64,000 bases of DNA. Origin: Treponema peruense. Its GTDB lineage: Bacteria > Spirochaetota > Spirochaetia > Treponematales > Treponemataceae. The DNA lies in contig NZ_CP064936.1 of assembly GCF_016117655.1 (NCBI RefSeq), positions 1,736,001 to 1,800,000 of the forward strand. The letters are read 5' to 3'. The notes under the pieces are model-generated. The model was not told the DNA's origin. It ran no database searches and saw nothing but the letters and a program-made list of their open reading frames with translations. Positions within the stretch are counted from its first letter, which is position 1; every line of letters starts with the position of its first letter. This document shows, one piece after another, positions 55,433 through 63,192 of this stretch. The position numbers and the translations under genes were made by a program.

Positions 55433-55876
55433 TCACAGTAGAATTCCGCTCATACTTTCTGCGGCCTGCTGGAACGAACTTTCAGTCTTTTCGAGATAAT
55501 CGCGGTAACTGGCAGAATCCCACAATTCCATGTATTTGTTTATACCAAGAATTGTGCATTCTCCGGAAAGACCTGCGTATTCCCTAAGACTTTGGGGTAT
55601 AGAAAGGCGACCCGAACGGTCAAATTCCAATTTTTGCGCTGGAGCAATAAACCTGCGCAGAACAAGACGTTTTTGATCATTAAACAAAGAAGCGGAACCA
55701 AGTATCTTTTCGTTCAAAGAAGCCCACTCCTCCATCGTAAAAAGCATGAGACAGTGATCAAGACCCTGCGTTACCATGAGAACTTCCTGCTGCAAAACAG
55801 AACGCAACTTGGCCGGAAAAAGAATTCTTCCCTTTTCATCAAGCGTATTGCAATATTCACCGATAAGCATTTCCAT
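55433..55876 (-). CDS. mraZ: Transcriptional regulator/cell division protein MraZ
   Basis: A 147-residue protein with two SpoVT-AbrB-type swapped-hairpin domains: LIGEYCNTLDEKGRILFPAKLRSVL and the second with DRSGRLSIPQSLREYAGL. MraZ forms a ring-shaped oligomer that binds spaced TGGG repeats ahead of its own operon and represses it. The repeats are present immediately upstream. The ATG at 55876 is taken as start; an in-frame GTG at 55891 would place the N-terminus inside the operator. First gene of the division cluster. Confidence 0.93.
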   Translation of the reverse strand: MEMLIGEYCNTLDEKGRILFPAKLRSVLQQEVLMVTQGLDHCLMLFTMEEWASLNEKILGSASLFNDQKRLVLRRFIAPAQKLEFDRSGRLSIPQSLREYAGLSGECTILGINKYMELWDSASYRDYLEKTESSFQQAAESMSGILL

Positions 55877-55877
55877 G

Positions 55878-55912
55878 CCACTACTCACCACTTTTACCCA
55901 CTATTTCCCACT
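55878..55912 (-). promoter_or_regulatory. MraZ operator: four AGTGG repeats at exact 10-bp spacing
   Basis: On the minus strand AGTGG begins at 55912, 55902, 55892 and 55882; the first two continue as AGTGGG. The arrangement matches the known MraZ box (TGGGN repeats separated by 5 bp) but with four in-phase units reaching the start codon. Confidence 0.85.
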
Positions 55913-55920
55913 TACCAACC

Positions 55921-55948
55921 ATTTTATCAACTTTTTTTATAATGTCAA
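55921..55948 (-). promoter_or_regulatory. Promoter of the mraZ/division cluster
   Basis: Minus strand TTGACA (55948-55943), 16 bases, TAAAAT (55926-55921). The expected start of transcription falls at the upstream edge of the MraZ repeats, consistent with repression. Confidence 0.7.
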
Positions 55949-55989
55949 TGCGGAAAAATGCCGATACTTATAATTTTGTTAATCTGATA

Positions 55990-56018
55990 TTGATTTTTTC
56001 AAATAAAAACTTTAAAAA
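55990..56018 (+). promoter_or_regulatory. Promoter for the nuclease-like gene
   Basis: TTGATT at 55990-55995, 17 bases, TAAAAA at 56013-56018. It supports a translation start at 56084 rather than at the ATG at 56018, which overlaps the -10 box. Confidence 0.45.
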
Positions 56019-56083
56019 TGTATAGGAAAGTTCCGGCAGAACAGTCCCGCCTTGATTTTCAAAAAATATTCTGCAGTAAAATA

Positions 56084-56812
56084 ATGATAAACACACTAAA
56101 CGAAACACACCTTCACAAAACATTAAAAAGAATCTATGCAAACAAAACAGAAGGAAGTGTTATGGAACAGCCGGCAGAAGGATACATTGCAGACATAATA
56201 AGACCAGACGGCGAAATAATTGAAATCCAGACCGGAAGCCTTTCATCCCTTTTGCCCAAGATAACAAAATATCTGGCCGCAAAAAGAAATGTAACCGTTG
56301 TATATCCTCTTGCCGCAAAAAAATATATAGAAACAAAAAAAGACGGCTGTCTTGTTTCCAGAAGAAAAAGCCCTGTTTCAAAAAATATTTACAGTATATT
56401 CAAAGAGCTGACCGGCCTCACCTCAGTTCTGCTCGATCCAAAGTTTACACTCATTGTACATGAGTCAACAATTACAGAAGAAAGGGAACAGACTGAATTA
56501 TGCGTCCAGTCAAAAAACAACAGGCGCCGATTCAGAAAAAACTGGTTAAAAACCGGAAAACGACTCGAAGACACAGGAACAGAACATATTTTTAACGGCA
56601 CCCGAAGTTACCTGAATCTCATTCCAAAAGATCTGCCGCAAATGTTTTGTGTCAAAGACCTTCTTTTGTGCGCAAAGAAAAATATTCCGGGAATAAAAGA
56701 AAATGAAATAAGACTTTTTGTCTGGGTCTGTATAAAAACCGGCTTAATTGAATTTATAGAAAAAAACGGCCGCCATAAAATATACAGAATAAAAAGCGGC
56801 CTTCAGAAATAA
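56084..56812 (+). CDS. Possible PD-(D/E)xK-like nuclease-fold protein, function unknown
   Basis: A 242-residue soluble basic protein. The N-terminal half (LHKTLKRIYANKTEGSVMEQPAEGYIADIIRPDGEIIEIQTGSL...LAAKRNVTVVYPLAAKKYI) follows a PD-(D/E)xK-like pattern: conserved Glu in the first helix, Asp in GYIADI, then EIQT in place of ExK, and VVYPLA on the next strand. I recall an uncharacterised family (DUF8091-like) with this pattern. The C-terminal about 90 residues (KDLLLCAKKNIPGIKENEIRLFVWVCIKTGLIEFIEKNGRHKIYRI) look like a winged helix. The start is set by the promoter position; no strong ribosome binding site is seen. Divergent from mraZ. Confidence 0.6.
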   Translation: MINTLNETHLHKTLKRIYANKTEGSVMEQPAEGYIADIIRPDGEIIEIQTGSLSSLLPKITKYLAAKRNVTVVYPLAAKKYIETKKDGCLVSRRKSPVSKNIYSIFKELTGLTSVLLDPKFTLIVHESTITEEREQTELCVQSKNNRRRFRKNWLKTGKRLEDTGTEHIFNGTRSYLNLIPKDLPQMFCVKDLLLCAKKNIPGIKENEIRLFVWVCIKTGLIEFIEKNGRHKIYRIKSGLQK

Positions 56813-56834
56813 AATTACTTCGGAACAGAATAAA

Positions 56835-56887
56835 TTCAAAAACAAAAAACCCGGCTCAAAAAGTGAAACCACCTTAAGAACCGGGTT
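56835..56887 (-). terminator. Terminator of the FlaA operon
   Basis: On the minus strand AACCCGG (56887-56881) pairs with CCGGGTT (56854-56848) and is followed by TTTTGTTTTTG. It lies 20 bases after the second FlaA stop. Confidence 0.78.
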
Positions 56888-56906
56888 GTAAGACAAAAAG
56901 GTCTTG

Positions 56907-57632
56907 TTACCAGTTGTCCATCATATCGTCTTCATCACGATTCTGAATATCATACAAGTCAGTAACCGCGCGTATGTCATCCAGGTACATATAGAAAGAA
57001 CCCTTTGCTTCCATAGGATTGCAGTCTACTCTGAATCCTACAATGCGAAGACCGGGTTTGTCTCCATGGTAAACACTCTGCTGGATAATTCCGTGCTCTC
57101 CGTCCGGTGAAGGTGGAATTGCTGTAGTAAGTTTCTTCCATCCGCTGAACTCAAGTGAACCCATCCAGATTTCAAAATTGTTTCCGTTGTAATCCTGAAC
57201 CAAAAGCCACATCTGGTGACCCATATTGCGTCCGCAAACCCAGACAGAAACAGTCTTTGTTACTCCTTCAATAGGAATAGGACGTGCTGCAGTAATATAG
57301 AAAGAATTAACACCACGGCGGAAGAATTCTGTCTTTACACCAAAAACTTTTGTATCTTCCATTTCCTGATTGTCTGCATCTTCAAGAGGTTCCTTTGCAA
57401 GCGGACTTCCGTCAAAAAGGCGGCCGGAAATAACACCGTAATCGGGTGAAATATGAACATTCCACGAACCTTCCCTTTCAAAACGGTCAACACTTACTTC
57501 TCTAAGAGCCTGCTTGGCACTGTCGTTACCGATATTTGAAGCATCAGGCTCAGAAAGAGAATCTGTCTGTGCAAAAACTGAAGCTCCGGACAAAATCAAA
57601 GCGGCCATAACCGCAAAATGCAATTTTTTCAT
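56907..57632 (-). CDS. flaA: FlaA-family flagellar filament outer layer protein (second copy)
   Basis: A 241-residue exported protein (signal peptide MKKLHFAVMAALILSGASVFAQ). FlaA proteins coat or attach to the FlaB core of spirochaetal periplasmic flagella. Family features are the VSVDRFEREGSWNVHISPDYGVI opening, the beta-sandwich VKTEFFRRGVNSFYITAARPIPIEGVTKTVSVWVCGRNMGHQMWLLVQDYNGN, and GLRIVGFRVDCNPMEAKGSFYMYLDDIRAVTDLYD. The acidic C-terminus (NRDEDDMMDNW) is unusual. Lies 15 bases after its paralogue and shares its promoter. Confidence 0.9.
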   Translation of the reverse strand: MKKLHFAVMAALILSGASVFAQTDSLSEPDASNIGNDSAKQALREVSVDRFEREGSWNVHISPDYGVISGRLFDGSPLAKEPLEDADNQEMEDTKVFGVKTEFFRRGVNSFYITAARPIPIEGVTKTVSVWVCGRNMGHQMWLLVQDYNGNNFEIWMGSLEFSGWKKLTTAIPPSPDGEHGIIQQSVYHGDKPGLRIVGFRVDCNPMEAKGSFYMYLDDIRAVTDLYDIQNRDEDDMMDNW

Positions 57633-57647
57633 AATTATTTACCGTCC

Positions 57648-58409
57648 TTATTTTGCAGCGTCAGTGCTGACTGTCTCTGTACTGTCGGAATCACCAAAGT
57701 CGGCATCCTTAAGCTCATATCCATCGTAAATGTTTGACAGGGTATTTGTAGTATACTTCAACTGATCAAAGTAAATTACATAATCATCTACAGCTTCATC
57801 TGCATCTGTGCGTACTCTGAATCCTACAAAAGTAAGGTTTCTGCGGCCTGAGCGGATTCTTGAATGCTGGCGGATATATCCCGGAACATTTACAACAACA
57901 TTGCGCCATCCCTGGAATGCAAGGTTTCCTGCCTTGATTGTATGAACGCGACCATCTGCATCGCGAAGAAGAATTTCAAGATTATAGTTATAGTTGGCAC
58001 CCCATACCCAGAAATCAATCTGCGTAACTGTACCAATAAAAGGAATCTCGGTTATTTCATCATTTGACTTGGGAAATACTTCAAACCAGTTGTCTCCCTT
58101 TCTGTCAAACTTTATCTTTAAACCAAGAACCTGCGGTGTAACACCTTCCTTCTGGTACGGACGGAGGGAATTGGGAATTCCATCGAACATCTTTACAAGA
58201 GGATATCCTTCCGTTACAAAGCGGCTTGTCTGAACTCCCCATGTCCAGTTATAGGTCTGACCGCCACAAAGATATTCCTGAGCACCTTCGGTGTCAAAAT
58301 TATCAATTACAATTGTCTCCACAGCCTTGGCACTTGGCTGGGCAACAACCGGCACGCATAACGCAAGCGCAAAAATCAGGCTACCGAAAATAACTACGCC
58401 CTTTTTCAT
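57648..58409 (-). CDS. flaA: FlaA-family flagellar filament outer layer protein (first copy)
   Basis: A 253-residue exported protein (signal peptide ending VVAQ near residue 24), paralogous to the next gene: VIDNFDTEGAQEYLCGGQTYNWTWGVQTSRFVTEGYP, LGLKIKFDRKGDNWFEVFPKSNDEITEIPFIGTVTQIDFWVWGANYNYNLEILLRDADGR, NLTFVGFRVRTDADEAVDDYVIYFDQLKY. T. pallidum has a matching pair next to the aldolase gene. A consensus promoter with a leader of about 120 bases precedes it, and AAGGAG lies six bases before the ATG. Confidence 0.9.
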   Translation of the reverse strand: MKKGVVIFGSLIFALALCVPVVAQPSAKAVETIVIDNFDTEGAQEYLCGGQTYNWTWGVQTSRFVTEGYPLVKMFDGIPNSLRPYQKEGVTPQVLGLKIKFDRKGDNWFEVFPKSNDEITEIPFIGTVTQIDFWVWGANYNYNLEILLRDADGRVHTIKAGNLAFQGWRNVVVNVPGYIRQHSRIRSGRRNLTFVGFRVRTDADEAVDDYVIYFDQLKYTTNTLSNIYDGYELKDADFGDSDSTETVSTDAAK

Positions 58410-58535
58410 TCAAATCTCCTTGAATCATGCCTTCCATATCTTAGTTGCGGAAAACACCTTATTTACATATCGTCAGATAATATTAATCTCTTTAGCGGAA
58501 AATTCCGTCAAAAAGTATTATCAGTATTTCCCTTC

Positions 58536-58564
58536 ATTATATTTGCACACGACTTCTTTGTCAA
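58536..58564 (-). promoter_or_regulatory. Consensus sigma70 promoter of the FlaA pair
   Basis: Minus strand TTGACA (58564-58559), exactly 17 bases, TATAAT (58541-58536): a full-consensus vegetative promoter, as expected for abundant sheath proteins. The leader to the ATG is about 120 bases and contains a small CGGAA/TTCCG hairpin near 58490-58505. Confidence 0.8.
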
Positions 58565-58597
58565 ACGATTTGAAGGCCGGCAGGATTTTTTTTTGTC

Positions 58598-58626
58598 TTG
58601 AATTTTAACTTTAAATAGACTATTCT
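58598..58626 (+). promoter_or_regulatory. Promoter of the aldolase gene
   Basis: TTGAAT at 58598-58603, 17 bases, TATTCT at 58621-58626, about 70 bases before the fba ATG and back to back with the FlaA promoter. Confidence 0.6.
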
Positions 58627-58697
58627 TAACACAACGCATATTAAGGGACGTTCCGTAAATTTCGGAATACCCTATTCTAATTCAACAGGAGAAATAT

Positions 58698-59699
58698 ATG
58701 TTCAGTTACAAAGACATCGGACTTGTAAACACAAAACATTTGTTCGAAATGGCAATGAAGGGACACTATGCTGTTCCGGCTTACAACTTCAACAACATGG
58801 AGCAGATGCAGGCTATCATCCAGGCTTGCGTAGAGACAAAGTCACCTGTAATTCTTCAGGTTTCAAAGGGTGCACGCGCCTATGCAGACAAGTACATCCT
58901 TCGCAACATGGCACGCGGAGCTGTAGAGTATGCCCATGAACTCGGTGCAGATATTCCTATTGTACTTCACCTTGACCACGGTCCAAACTTTGAAGTTGCA
59001 AAAGACTGTATCGACAACGGATTCTCATCAGTAATGATTGACGGTTCTGCACTTCCATACGATGAAAACGTTGCTGTTACAAAGAAGGTTGTTGACTATG
59101 CACACCAGTTCGACGTAACAGTAGAAGGTGAACTCGGAGTTCTCGCAGGTGTTGAGGATGACGTTGCTGCAGCAGAAAGCCACTACACAAAGCCCGAAGA
59201 AGTTCAGGACTTCGTATCAAAGACAGGAGTAGATTCACTCGCAATTTCTATCGGAACATCACACGGAAGATGCAAGTTCACACCGGAACAGTGCACACGC
59301 AATGCCGATGGAGTTCTTGTTCCACCGCCACTTGCATTTGACGTTCTTGAAGGCGTAGAGAAGAAGCTCCCAGGATTCCCGATTGTTCTTCACGGATCTT
59401 CATCTGTTCCGATTGAATACGTAAGAATCATCGAGCAGTTCGGTGGAAAAATTCCTGATTCTGTAGGAATTCCTGAAGAACAGCTCCGCAAGGCTGCACA
59501 GTCTGCAGTATGCAAGATCAACATCGACTCTGACGGACGCCTTGCAATGACAGCAGCTATCCGCAAGTTCTTTGCAGAAAACCCAAGTAAATTCGACCCT
59601 CGCGAATACCTTGGACCTGCACGTGAGGAACTCAAGAAGATGTACATGCACAAGAATATTGAAGTTCTTGGTTCTGCAGGACATGCTTTTGACAAATAG
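58698..59699 (+). CDS. fba: Fructose-bisphosphate aldolase, class II
   Basis: A 333-residue zinc-dependent aldolase of glycolysis and gluconeogenesis: fructose 1,6-bisphosphate to dihydroxyacetone phosphate and glyceraldehyde 3-phosphate. Motifs: PAYNFNNMEQMQAI, the zinc site IPIVLHLDHGPNFE, SSVMIDGSALPYDENV, VEGELGVLAGVEDD, AISIGTSHGRCKF and IVLHGSSSVP, KINIDSD (phosphate binding). Codons are strongly biased, as in highly expressed genes. AGGAGA lies five bases before the ATG. A terminator follows. Confidence 0.97.
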   Translation: MFSYKDIGLVNTKHLFEMAMKGHYAVPAYNFNNMEQMQAIIQACVETKSPVILQVSKGARAYADKYILRNMARGAVEYAHELGADIPIVLHLDHGPNFEVAKDCIDNGFSSVMIDGSALPYDENVAVTKKVVDYAHQFDVTVEGELGVLAGVEDDVAAAESHYTKPEEVQDFVSKTGVDSLAISIGTSHGRCKFTPEQCTRNADGVLVPPPLAFDVLEGVEKKLPGFPIVLHGSSSVPIEYVRIIEQFGGKIPDSVGIPEEQLRKAAQSAVCKINIDSDGRLAMTAAIRKFFAENPSKFDPREYLGPAREELKKMYMHKNIEVLGSAGHAFDK

Positions 59700-59730
59700 T
59701 CTTCTATAGTAAATAAACAAGACTGACAAA

Positions 59731-59776
59731 GAAGCTGGATATCCGCCGGAATTACACCGGGTATTCAGCTTCTTTT
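59731..59776 (+). terminator. Intrinsic terminator after fba
   Basis: GAAGCTGGATA (59731-59741) pairs with TATTCAGCTTC (59762-59772, one G-T), with CCGG/CCGG inside, followed by TTTTACTTTAT. Confidence 0.82.
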
Positions 59777-59850
59777 ACTTTATACATATCTGCAAAGTTA
59801 TATTCCTTCAGTTATTGAATCACGGCGTAGATATATGCTAGACTTACCGT

Positions 59851-60522
59851 ATGTATGCATTTCTTTTTCTTGCCGTGCCTGCTTTTCTGGCATGGTTCTG
59901 TTTAACAGACAAAAAATATCAGTTCAAATCCTATATTCCGGCTCTTATCACAGGTTTTCTGCTTGGTGCGGTAATATGCTGCGTAAAGGAATTCCTTATT
60001 TTTTCTCCTGATGCGGCAAATTCAGGACCGGCATCAGAATTCCTTTGTATTTTTATTGAAGAAAACCTTATACCGCTTCTGCTACTGAGTGCTGTGGGCC
60101 TTCTTTTTTCAAAAGATACTGCAGAATACAAAATTCATGCTGCACTTCCATATTTTGCCAGCGCATATTCAACAATGGTGCCCTATTTTTCTGTATCCTG
60201 CAGCGAAACAGAGTCTTTGTTCATGCTCATTATGTCACCGCTGTTAACACTCTTTTCGGTGATTCTGATTTGCGTACTGATAAAAAAAGCTTATCTTTCA
60301 TTCACAAAAAAACAGACGGTTAAATTCATTCTGTTCTGTGCTGCAGTTCTTGCGGCAATGGCAGTTCCGGGAGCAATAAGAACAATGTGGATGTTCAGGG
60401 TAAGCGCATTAATTTACATTCCGCTGGCCTGTATTTTTATTGTTTTGTCATTTATCTTCTATATATTGAACCTGAATGATGAAAAAAAGAGTGAACGGCA
60501 GCCTATTTTTATGAGTATGTAG
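59851..60522 (+). CDS. Integral membrane protein of unknown function
   Basis: A 223-residue hydrophobic protein with about six transmembrane helices (about residues 1-15, 28-48, 70-88, 123-145, 155-175, 186-208) and a short basic C-terminal tail (NDEKKSERQPIF). I see no transporter or enzyme motif. No ribosome binding site precedes the ATG at 59851; a TATGCT 11 bases upstream could be a -10 box. It stands alone between the fba terminator and the infC promoter. Confidence 0.7.
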   Translation: MYAFLFLAVPAFLAWFCLTDKKYQFKSYIPALITGFLLGAVICCVKEFLIFSPDAANSGPASEFLCIFIEENLIPLLLLSAVGLLFSKDTAEYKIHAALPYFASAYSTMVPYFSVSCSETESLFMLIMSPLLTLFSVILICVLIKKAYLSFTKKQTVKFILFCAAVLAAMAVPGAIRTMWMFRVSALIYIPLACIFIVLSFIFYILNLNDEKKSERQPIFMSM

Positions 60523-60524
60523 AA

Positions 60525-60590
60525 GAATTCAATTATCTTCACTTAATCGAACGTATTTTAAGGAAGAATTTTCTGCAGCTAATTGAATTC
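60525..60590 (+). repeat. Inverted repeat upstream of the infC promoter
   Basis: GAATTCAATTA (60525-60535) and its exact reverse complement TAATTGAATTC (60580-60590), 44 bases apart, immediately before the infC -35 box. Purpose unknown; it could mark the end of the membrane-protein transcript or bind a regulator. Confidence 0.4.
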
Positions 60591-60594
60591 ACTC

Positions 60595-60624
60595 TAGACA
60601 AAGAACAGTAAATTCTGTTATTAT
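60595..60624 (+). promoter_or_regulatory. Promoter of the infC-rpmI-rplT operon
   Basis: TAGACA at 60595-60600, 18 bases, TATTAT at 60619-60624, about 60 bases before the infC start. Confidence 0.55.
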
Positions 60625-60683
60625 TAATTCTATGCTATACAAATATTTTGCATACAAGAGCTATATCAGCTCAGGGAGGATCG

Positions 60684-61208
60684 TTGGCAGACAATAAAGG
60701 TATGCGCGTAAACGAACAGATACGCGTACGTGAGATCAGACTCATTGATGATGAAGGTGAACAGAAGGGAATTGTCCCTACAATAGAAGCCCTCAGAATG
60801 GCAAAGGAGCGCGAGCTCGACCTTGTAGAAGTTTCGCCTAACGCAAATCCGCCGGTTTGCAAGATAATGGATTTCGGAAAGTATCGGTTCGAACAGGAGA
60901 AAAAACTCCGTGACTCCAAGAAGAATCAAAAAGTACTTAAGATTAAGGAAATTCGTATGCAGCCAAAAATCGGCTCAGGCGACCTTGATACGAAAGCCAA
61001 GCATGCCCAGGAATTTCTTGACGAGGGCGCAAAGGTAAAAGTAACAATCCGTTTCCGCGGACGTGAACTTGCCCACACAGAACTCGGCTTTGATGTCCTG
61101 AAAGAGGTTGAAAAACGGCTTACCGAAGGCTCGTATGTTATTGAAAAGCCTGCCGCAATGGACGGAAGATTTATGTCAATGACACTAAGCTCAAAAGCCA
61201 AAAAGTAG
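60684..61208 (+). CDS. infC: Translation initiation factor IF-3
   Basis: A 174-residue factor that binds the 30S subunit and checks start codons. N domain [68 protein letters not shown]; linker and C domain [54 protein letters not shown] lies four bases before a TTG at 60684, which gives the right length. IF-3 genes often use rare start codons as part of autoregulation (AUU in E. coli). An earlier TTG at 60648 lacks a ribosome binding site. Confidence 0.94.
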   Translation: MADNKGMRVNEQIRVREIRLIDDEGEQKGIVPTIEALRMAKERELDLVEVSPNANPPVCKIMDFGKYRFEQEKKLRDSKKNQKVLKIKEIRMQPKIGSGDLDTKAKHAQEFLDEGAKVKVTIRFRGRELAHTELGFDVLKEVEKRLTEGSYVIEKPAAMDGRFMSMTLSSKAKK

Positions 61209-61219
61209 AGGTAATTGTT

Positions 61220-61420
61220 ATGCCTAAGATGAAAACAAAGAAAGCGTCAGCAAAGCGCTTCTCCTTAACTGGTACGGGAAAAGTAAAGTACAAGAAAATG
61301 AATCTTCGTCATATTTTGACAAAGAGATCGCCAAAAAGAAAGATGCATCTTCGCCATGCAGGAATTCTCTCTGAGGATTCAGCAGCAAGAATCCGCAAAC
61401 AGCAGCTTCCATACGGCTGA
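61220..61420 (+). CDS. rpmI: 50S ribosomal protein L35
   Basis: A 66-residue basic ribosomal protein: PKMKTKKASAKRFSLTGTGKVKYKKMNLRHILTKRSPKRKMHLRHAG. It sits 11 bases after infC and before rplT in the standard infC-rpmI-rplT order; ribosome binding site AGAGGTAAT. Confidence 0.97.
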   Translation: MPKMKTKKASAKRFSLTGTGKVKYKKMNLRHILTKRSPKRKMHLRHAGILSEDSAARIRKQQLPYG

Positions 61421-61449
61421 TTTATCTTTGGAATTGACAGGAGTAAAAG

Positions 61450-61809
61450 ATGTCTAGAGCAATAGATGGAACAAAACGCAAGAACCGCCGTGTAAAGCTT
61501 CTTAAGCTTGCAAAGGGTTTTAAGGGTGACAGAAAGTCCAACTACAAGGCAGCAAAAGACGCAGTTGTAAAGGCACTTGACCATTCATATTCAGGACGCC
61601 GCAACAAGAAGCGTGATTACCGCAGACTTTGGATTGCACGTATTAACGCTGCTGTCCGCGCAGAAGGAATCACTTACAGCCGCTTTATTGACGGTCTTTC
61701 AAAAGCCGGTGTAACTCTTAACCGCAAGGCATTGAGCAACATGGCTATTGAAGATACAACTGCTTTCAAGGCTGTTGTCGAAGTAGCCAAAAACGCACTT
61801 AAGGCATAA
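61450..61809 (+). CDS. rplT: 50S ribosomal protein L20
   Basis: A 119-residue protein essential for early assembly of the large subunit and often the autorepressor of this operon. [82 protein letters not shown] is diagnostic. Preceded by CAGGAG. The coiled-coil gene follows two bases after the stop. Confidence 0.97.
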   Translation: MSRAIDGTKRKNRRVKLLKLAKGFKGDRKSNYKAAKDAVVKALDHSYSGRRNKKRDYRRLWIARINAAVRAEGITYSRFIDGLSKAGVTLNRKALSNMAIEDTTAFKAVVEVAKNALKA

Positions 61810-61811
61810 TT

Positions 61812-62351
61812 ATGATTTCACTCGATCAGGTTTTATTGCTTCAGGAAAAAGTTGAGACCGCTGTAGAAAAGATTGATGCCCTCAAGGTTCAGGTTTCACA
61901 GCTGACGGAAGAAAACGATGCTCTGCGCACAAAGTGTACTGAGCTCACAAAAGCGCTTTCTGACAAATCGGAGTTGGTCACAAGTTTGGAATCTGCACAG
62001 AGCCAGATCGAGGAAGGAATTCTTAAAGCACTGAACCGCCTTTCTGCGGTAGAGAATTCTGTTCTCTCACAGGAGGACGGTTCAATGCAAAACAATACAG
62101 CAGAAGAAAATACTGCTGTTCCCCCTGCACAGCCTTCTTCTGAAGAAAATCAGGCAGAAGAGCAGAATACAAATATTCAGGAAAATAATCAGGAAGAAAA
62201 TGTTGCAGACACAACAACAGCAGAAGTTGCTGTAACAGAAGAAGAACCTGCACAGGAAACTTCAGAACAGTCTGAACTGGCTTCCAAAGAACAGAATCAA
62301 AAATCCCAGCAGACAGCTGAGGAACTCAACGGACAGTTCGATATTTTTTAA
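61812..62351 (+). CDS. ZapB-like coiled-coil protein with long acidic Q/N-rich tail
   Basis: A 179-residue protein. Residues 1-80 form a parallel coiled coil (LDQVLLLQEKVETAVEKIDALKVQVSQLTEENDALRTKCTELTKAL), like ZapB, a Z-ring-associated protein. Residues 90-170 are low-complexity Glu/Gln/Asn/Thr, probably disordered; the last residues (ELNGQFDIF) look like a short conserved peptide. Start two bases after rplT. A ZapA-like gene follows directly, which supports a role in division. Coiled coils are easily mis-assigned, so the ZapB link is moderate. Confidence 0.65.
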   Translation: MISLDQVLLLQEKVETAVEKIDALKVQVSQLTEENDALRTKCTELTKALSDKSELVTSLESAQSQIEEGILKALNRLSAVENSVLSQEDGSMQNNTAEENTAVPPAQPSSEENQAEEQNTNIQENNQEENVADTTTAEVAVTEEEPAQETSEQSELASKEQNQKSQQTAEELNGQFDIF

Positions 62352-62366
62352 CAGCCGGAGGTTTTG

Positions 62367-62675
62367 ATGGGAAAACTCCAGATCAAAATTTTAGGTACGG
62401 CTTTTTCGGCTCAGGCAAATGAAGATGATGAATATCTTCAGAAACTTTTGAACTATTACAGGGAAATAACTGACACAATCAAAAAATCAGGCAAACTTTC
62501 TGATCCTCTCAAGATAAGCATTCTTGCAGGAATATCACTTGTTGACGAGCTTTACAAAGAAAAGCAGCTTAATGCCAGACTCAATTCAGAAAATCCACAA
62601 AAAGAAAAAAACGACAGTGAAGTTATGCGGCTTACAGAAGAAATGATCAATAAAATAACGGAAGCTGTTGAATGA
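62367..62675 (+). CDS. zapA: ZapA-like cell division protein
   Basis: A 102-residue protein: KLQIKILGTAFSAQANEDDEYLQKLLNYYREITDTIKKSGKLSDPLKISILAGISLVDELYKEKQ has the ZapA pattern of a short beta strand motif (I-I-G..F) and a long dimerising helix, which cross-links FtsZ filaments. GGAGG lies five bases before the ATG at 62367. The stop overlaps the DUF188 gene start (ATGA). Confidence 0.82.
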   Translation: MGKLQIKILGTAFSAQANEDDEYLQKLLNYYREITDTIKKSGKLSDPLKISILAGISLVDELYKEKQLNARLNSENPQKEKNDSEVMRLTEEMINKITEAVE

Positions 62676-63145
62676 AAGGAAGAATTTTTGTAGATGCAGA
62701 TTCCTGTCCAAAAAAAATAAAATCTATTATTCAAAAGGCGGCCGTAAAAAACAGCATGGAACTGTTTTTTGTTGCCAACAGAAACATCCCCTTCACCACC
62801 CAGAATCCCCTTTTTTTTATGCAGATTTGCGACGGACACAAAGATGCTGCTGACGACTGGATTTTTGAACAGTCAACAAAAGACGACCTGATTATTACAA
62901 GGGACATTCTTTTTGCAAAAAGACTTGTTCAGAGCGGCAAACGTGCAATAAATGACAGGGGAACAAGGTTTGATTCAAAAAATATTGAAGAAATGCTTGA
63001 ACAAAGGGAATTAAGCATGCAGATGCAGTCTTTGGGATTGCACGGCGGCGGTTCTTTTTCTACATTCGGCGAAAAGGAAACAAATGCTTTTTGCAAATGC
63101 TTTGAAAGTTCTCTTAAAGAAATTGCAGACCTTTCTGTAAACTGA
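62672..63145 (+). CDS. YaiI/YqxD-family protein (DUF188, UPF0178)
   Basis: A 157-residue protein of a widespread PIN-like family without established function. Motifs: IFVDADSCPKKIKSII (PIN-like Asp and DxDACP-type motif), VANRNIPF, DDWIFEQSTKDDLIITRDILFAKRLVQSGKRAINDRGTRFD and the late SLGLHGGGSFSTFGEKETNAF. Coupled to the zapA-like gene by the ATGA overlap; last gene of the infC operon. Confidence 0.9.
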   Translation: MKGRIFVDADSCPKKIKSIIQKAAVKNSMELFFVANRNIPFTTQNPLFFMQICDGHKDAADDWIFEQSTKDDLIITRDILFAKRLVQSGKRAINDRGTRFDSKNIEEMLEQRELSMQMQSLGLHGGGSFSTFGEKETNAFCKCFESSLKEIADLSVN

Positions 63146-63161
63146 ACTGCTGTTTTCTGAA

Positions 63162-63192
63162 AGGAAACACCGGAACGATTCCTGTTTTTTTT
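63162..63192 (+). terminator. Probable terminator after the infC operon
   Basis: AGGAA (63162-63166) can pair with TTCCT (63179-63183), or GGAA/TTCC inside it, followed by a run of eight T (63185-63192). The stem is weak, and the HD-GYP gene ends inside the T-run. Confidence 0.42.
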
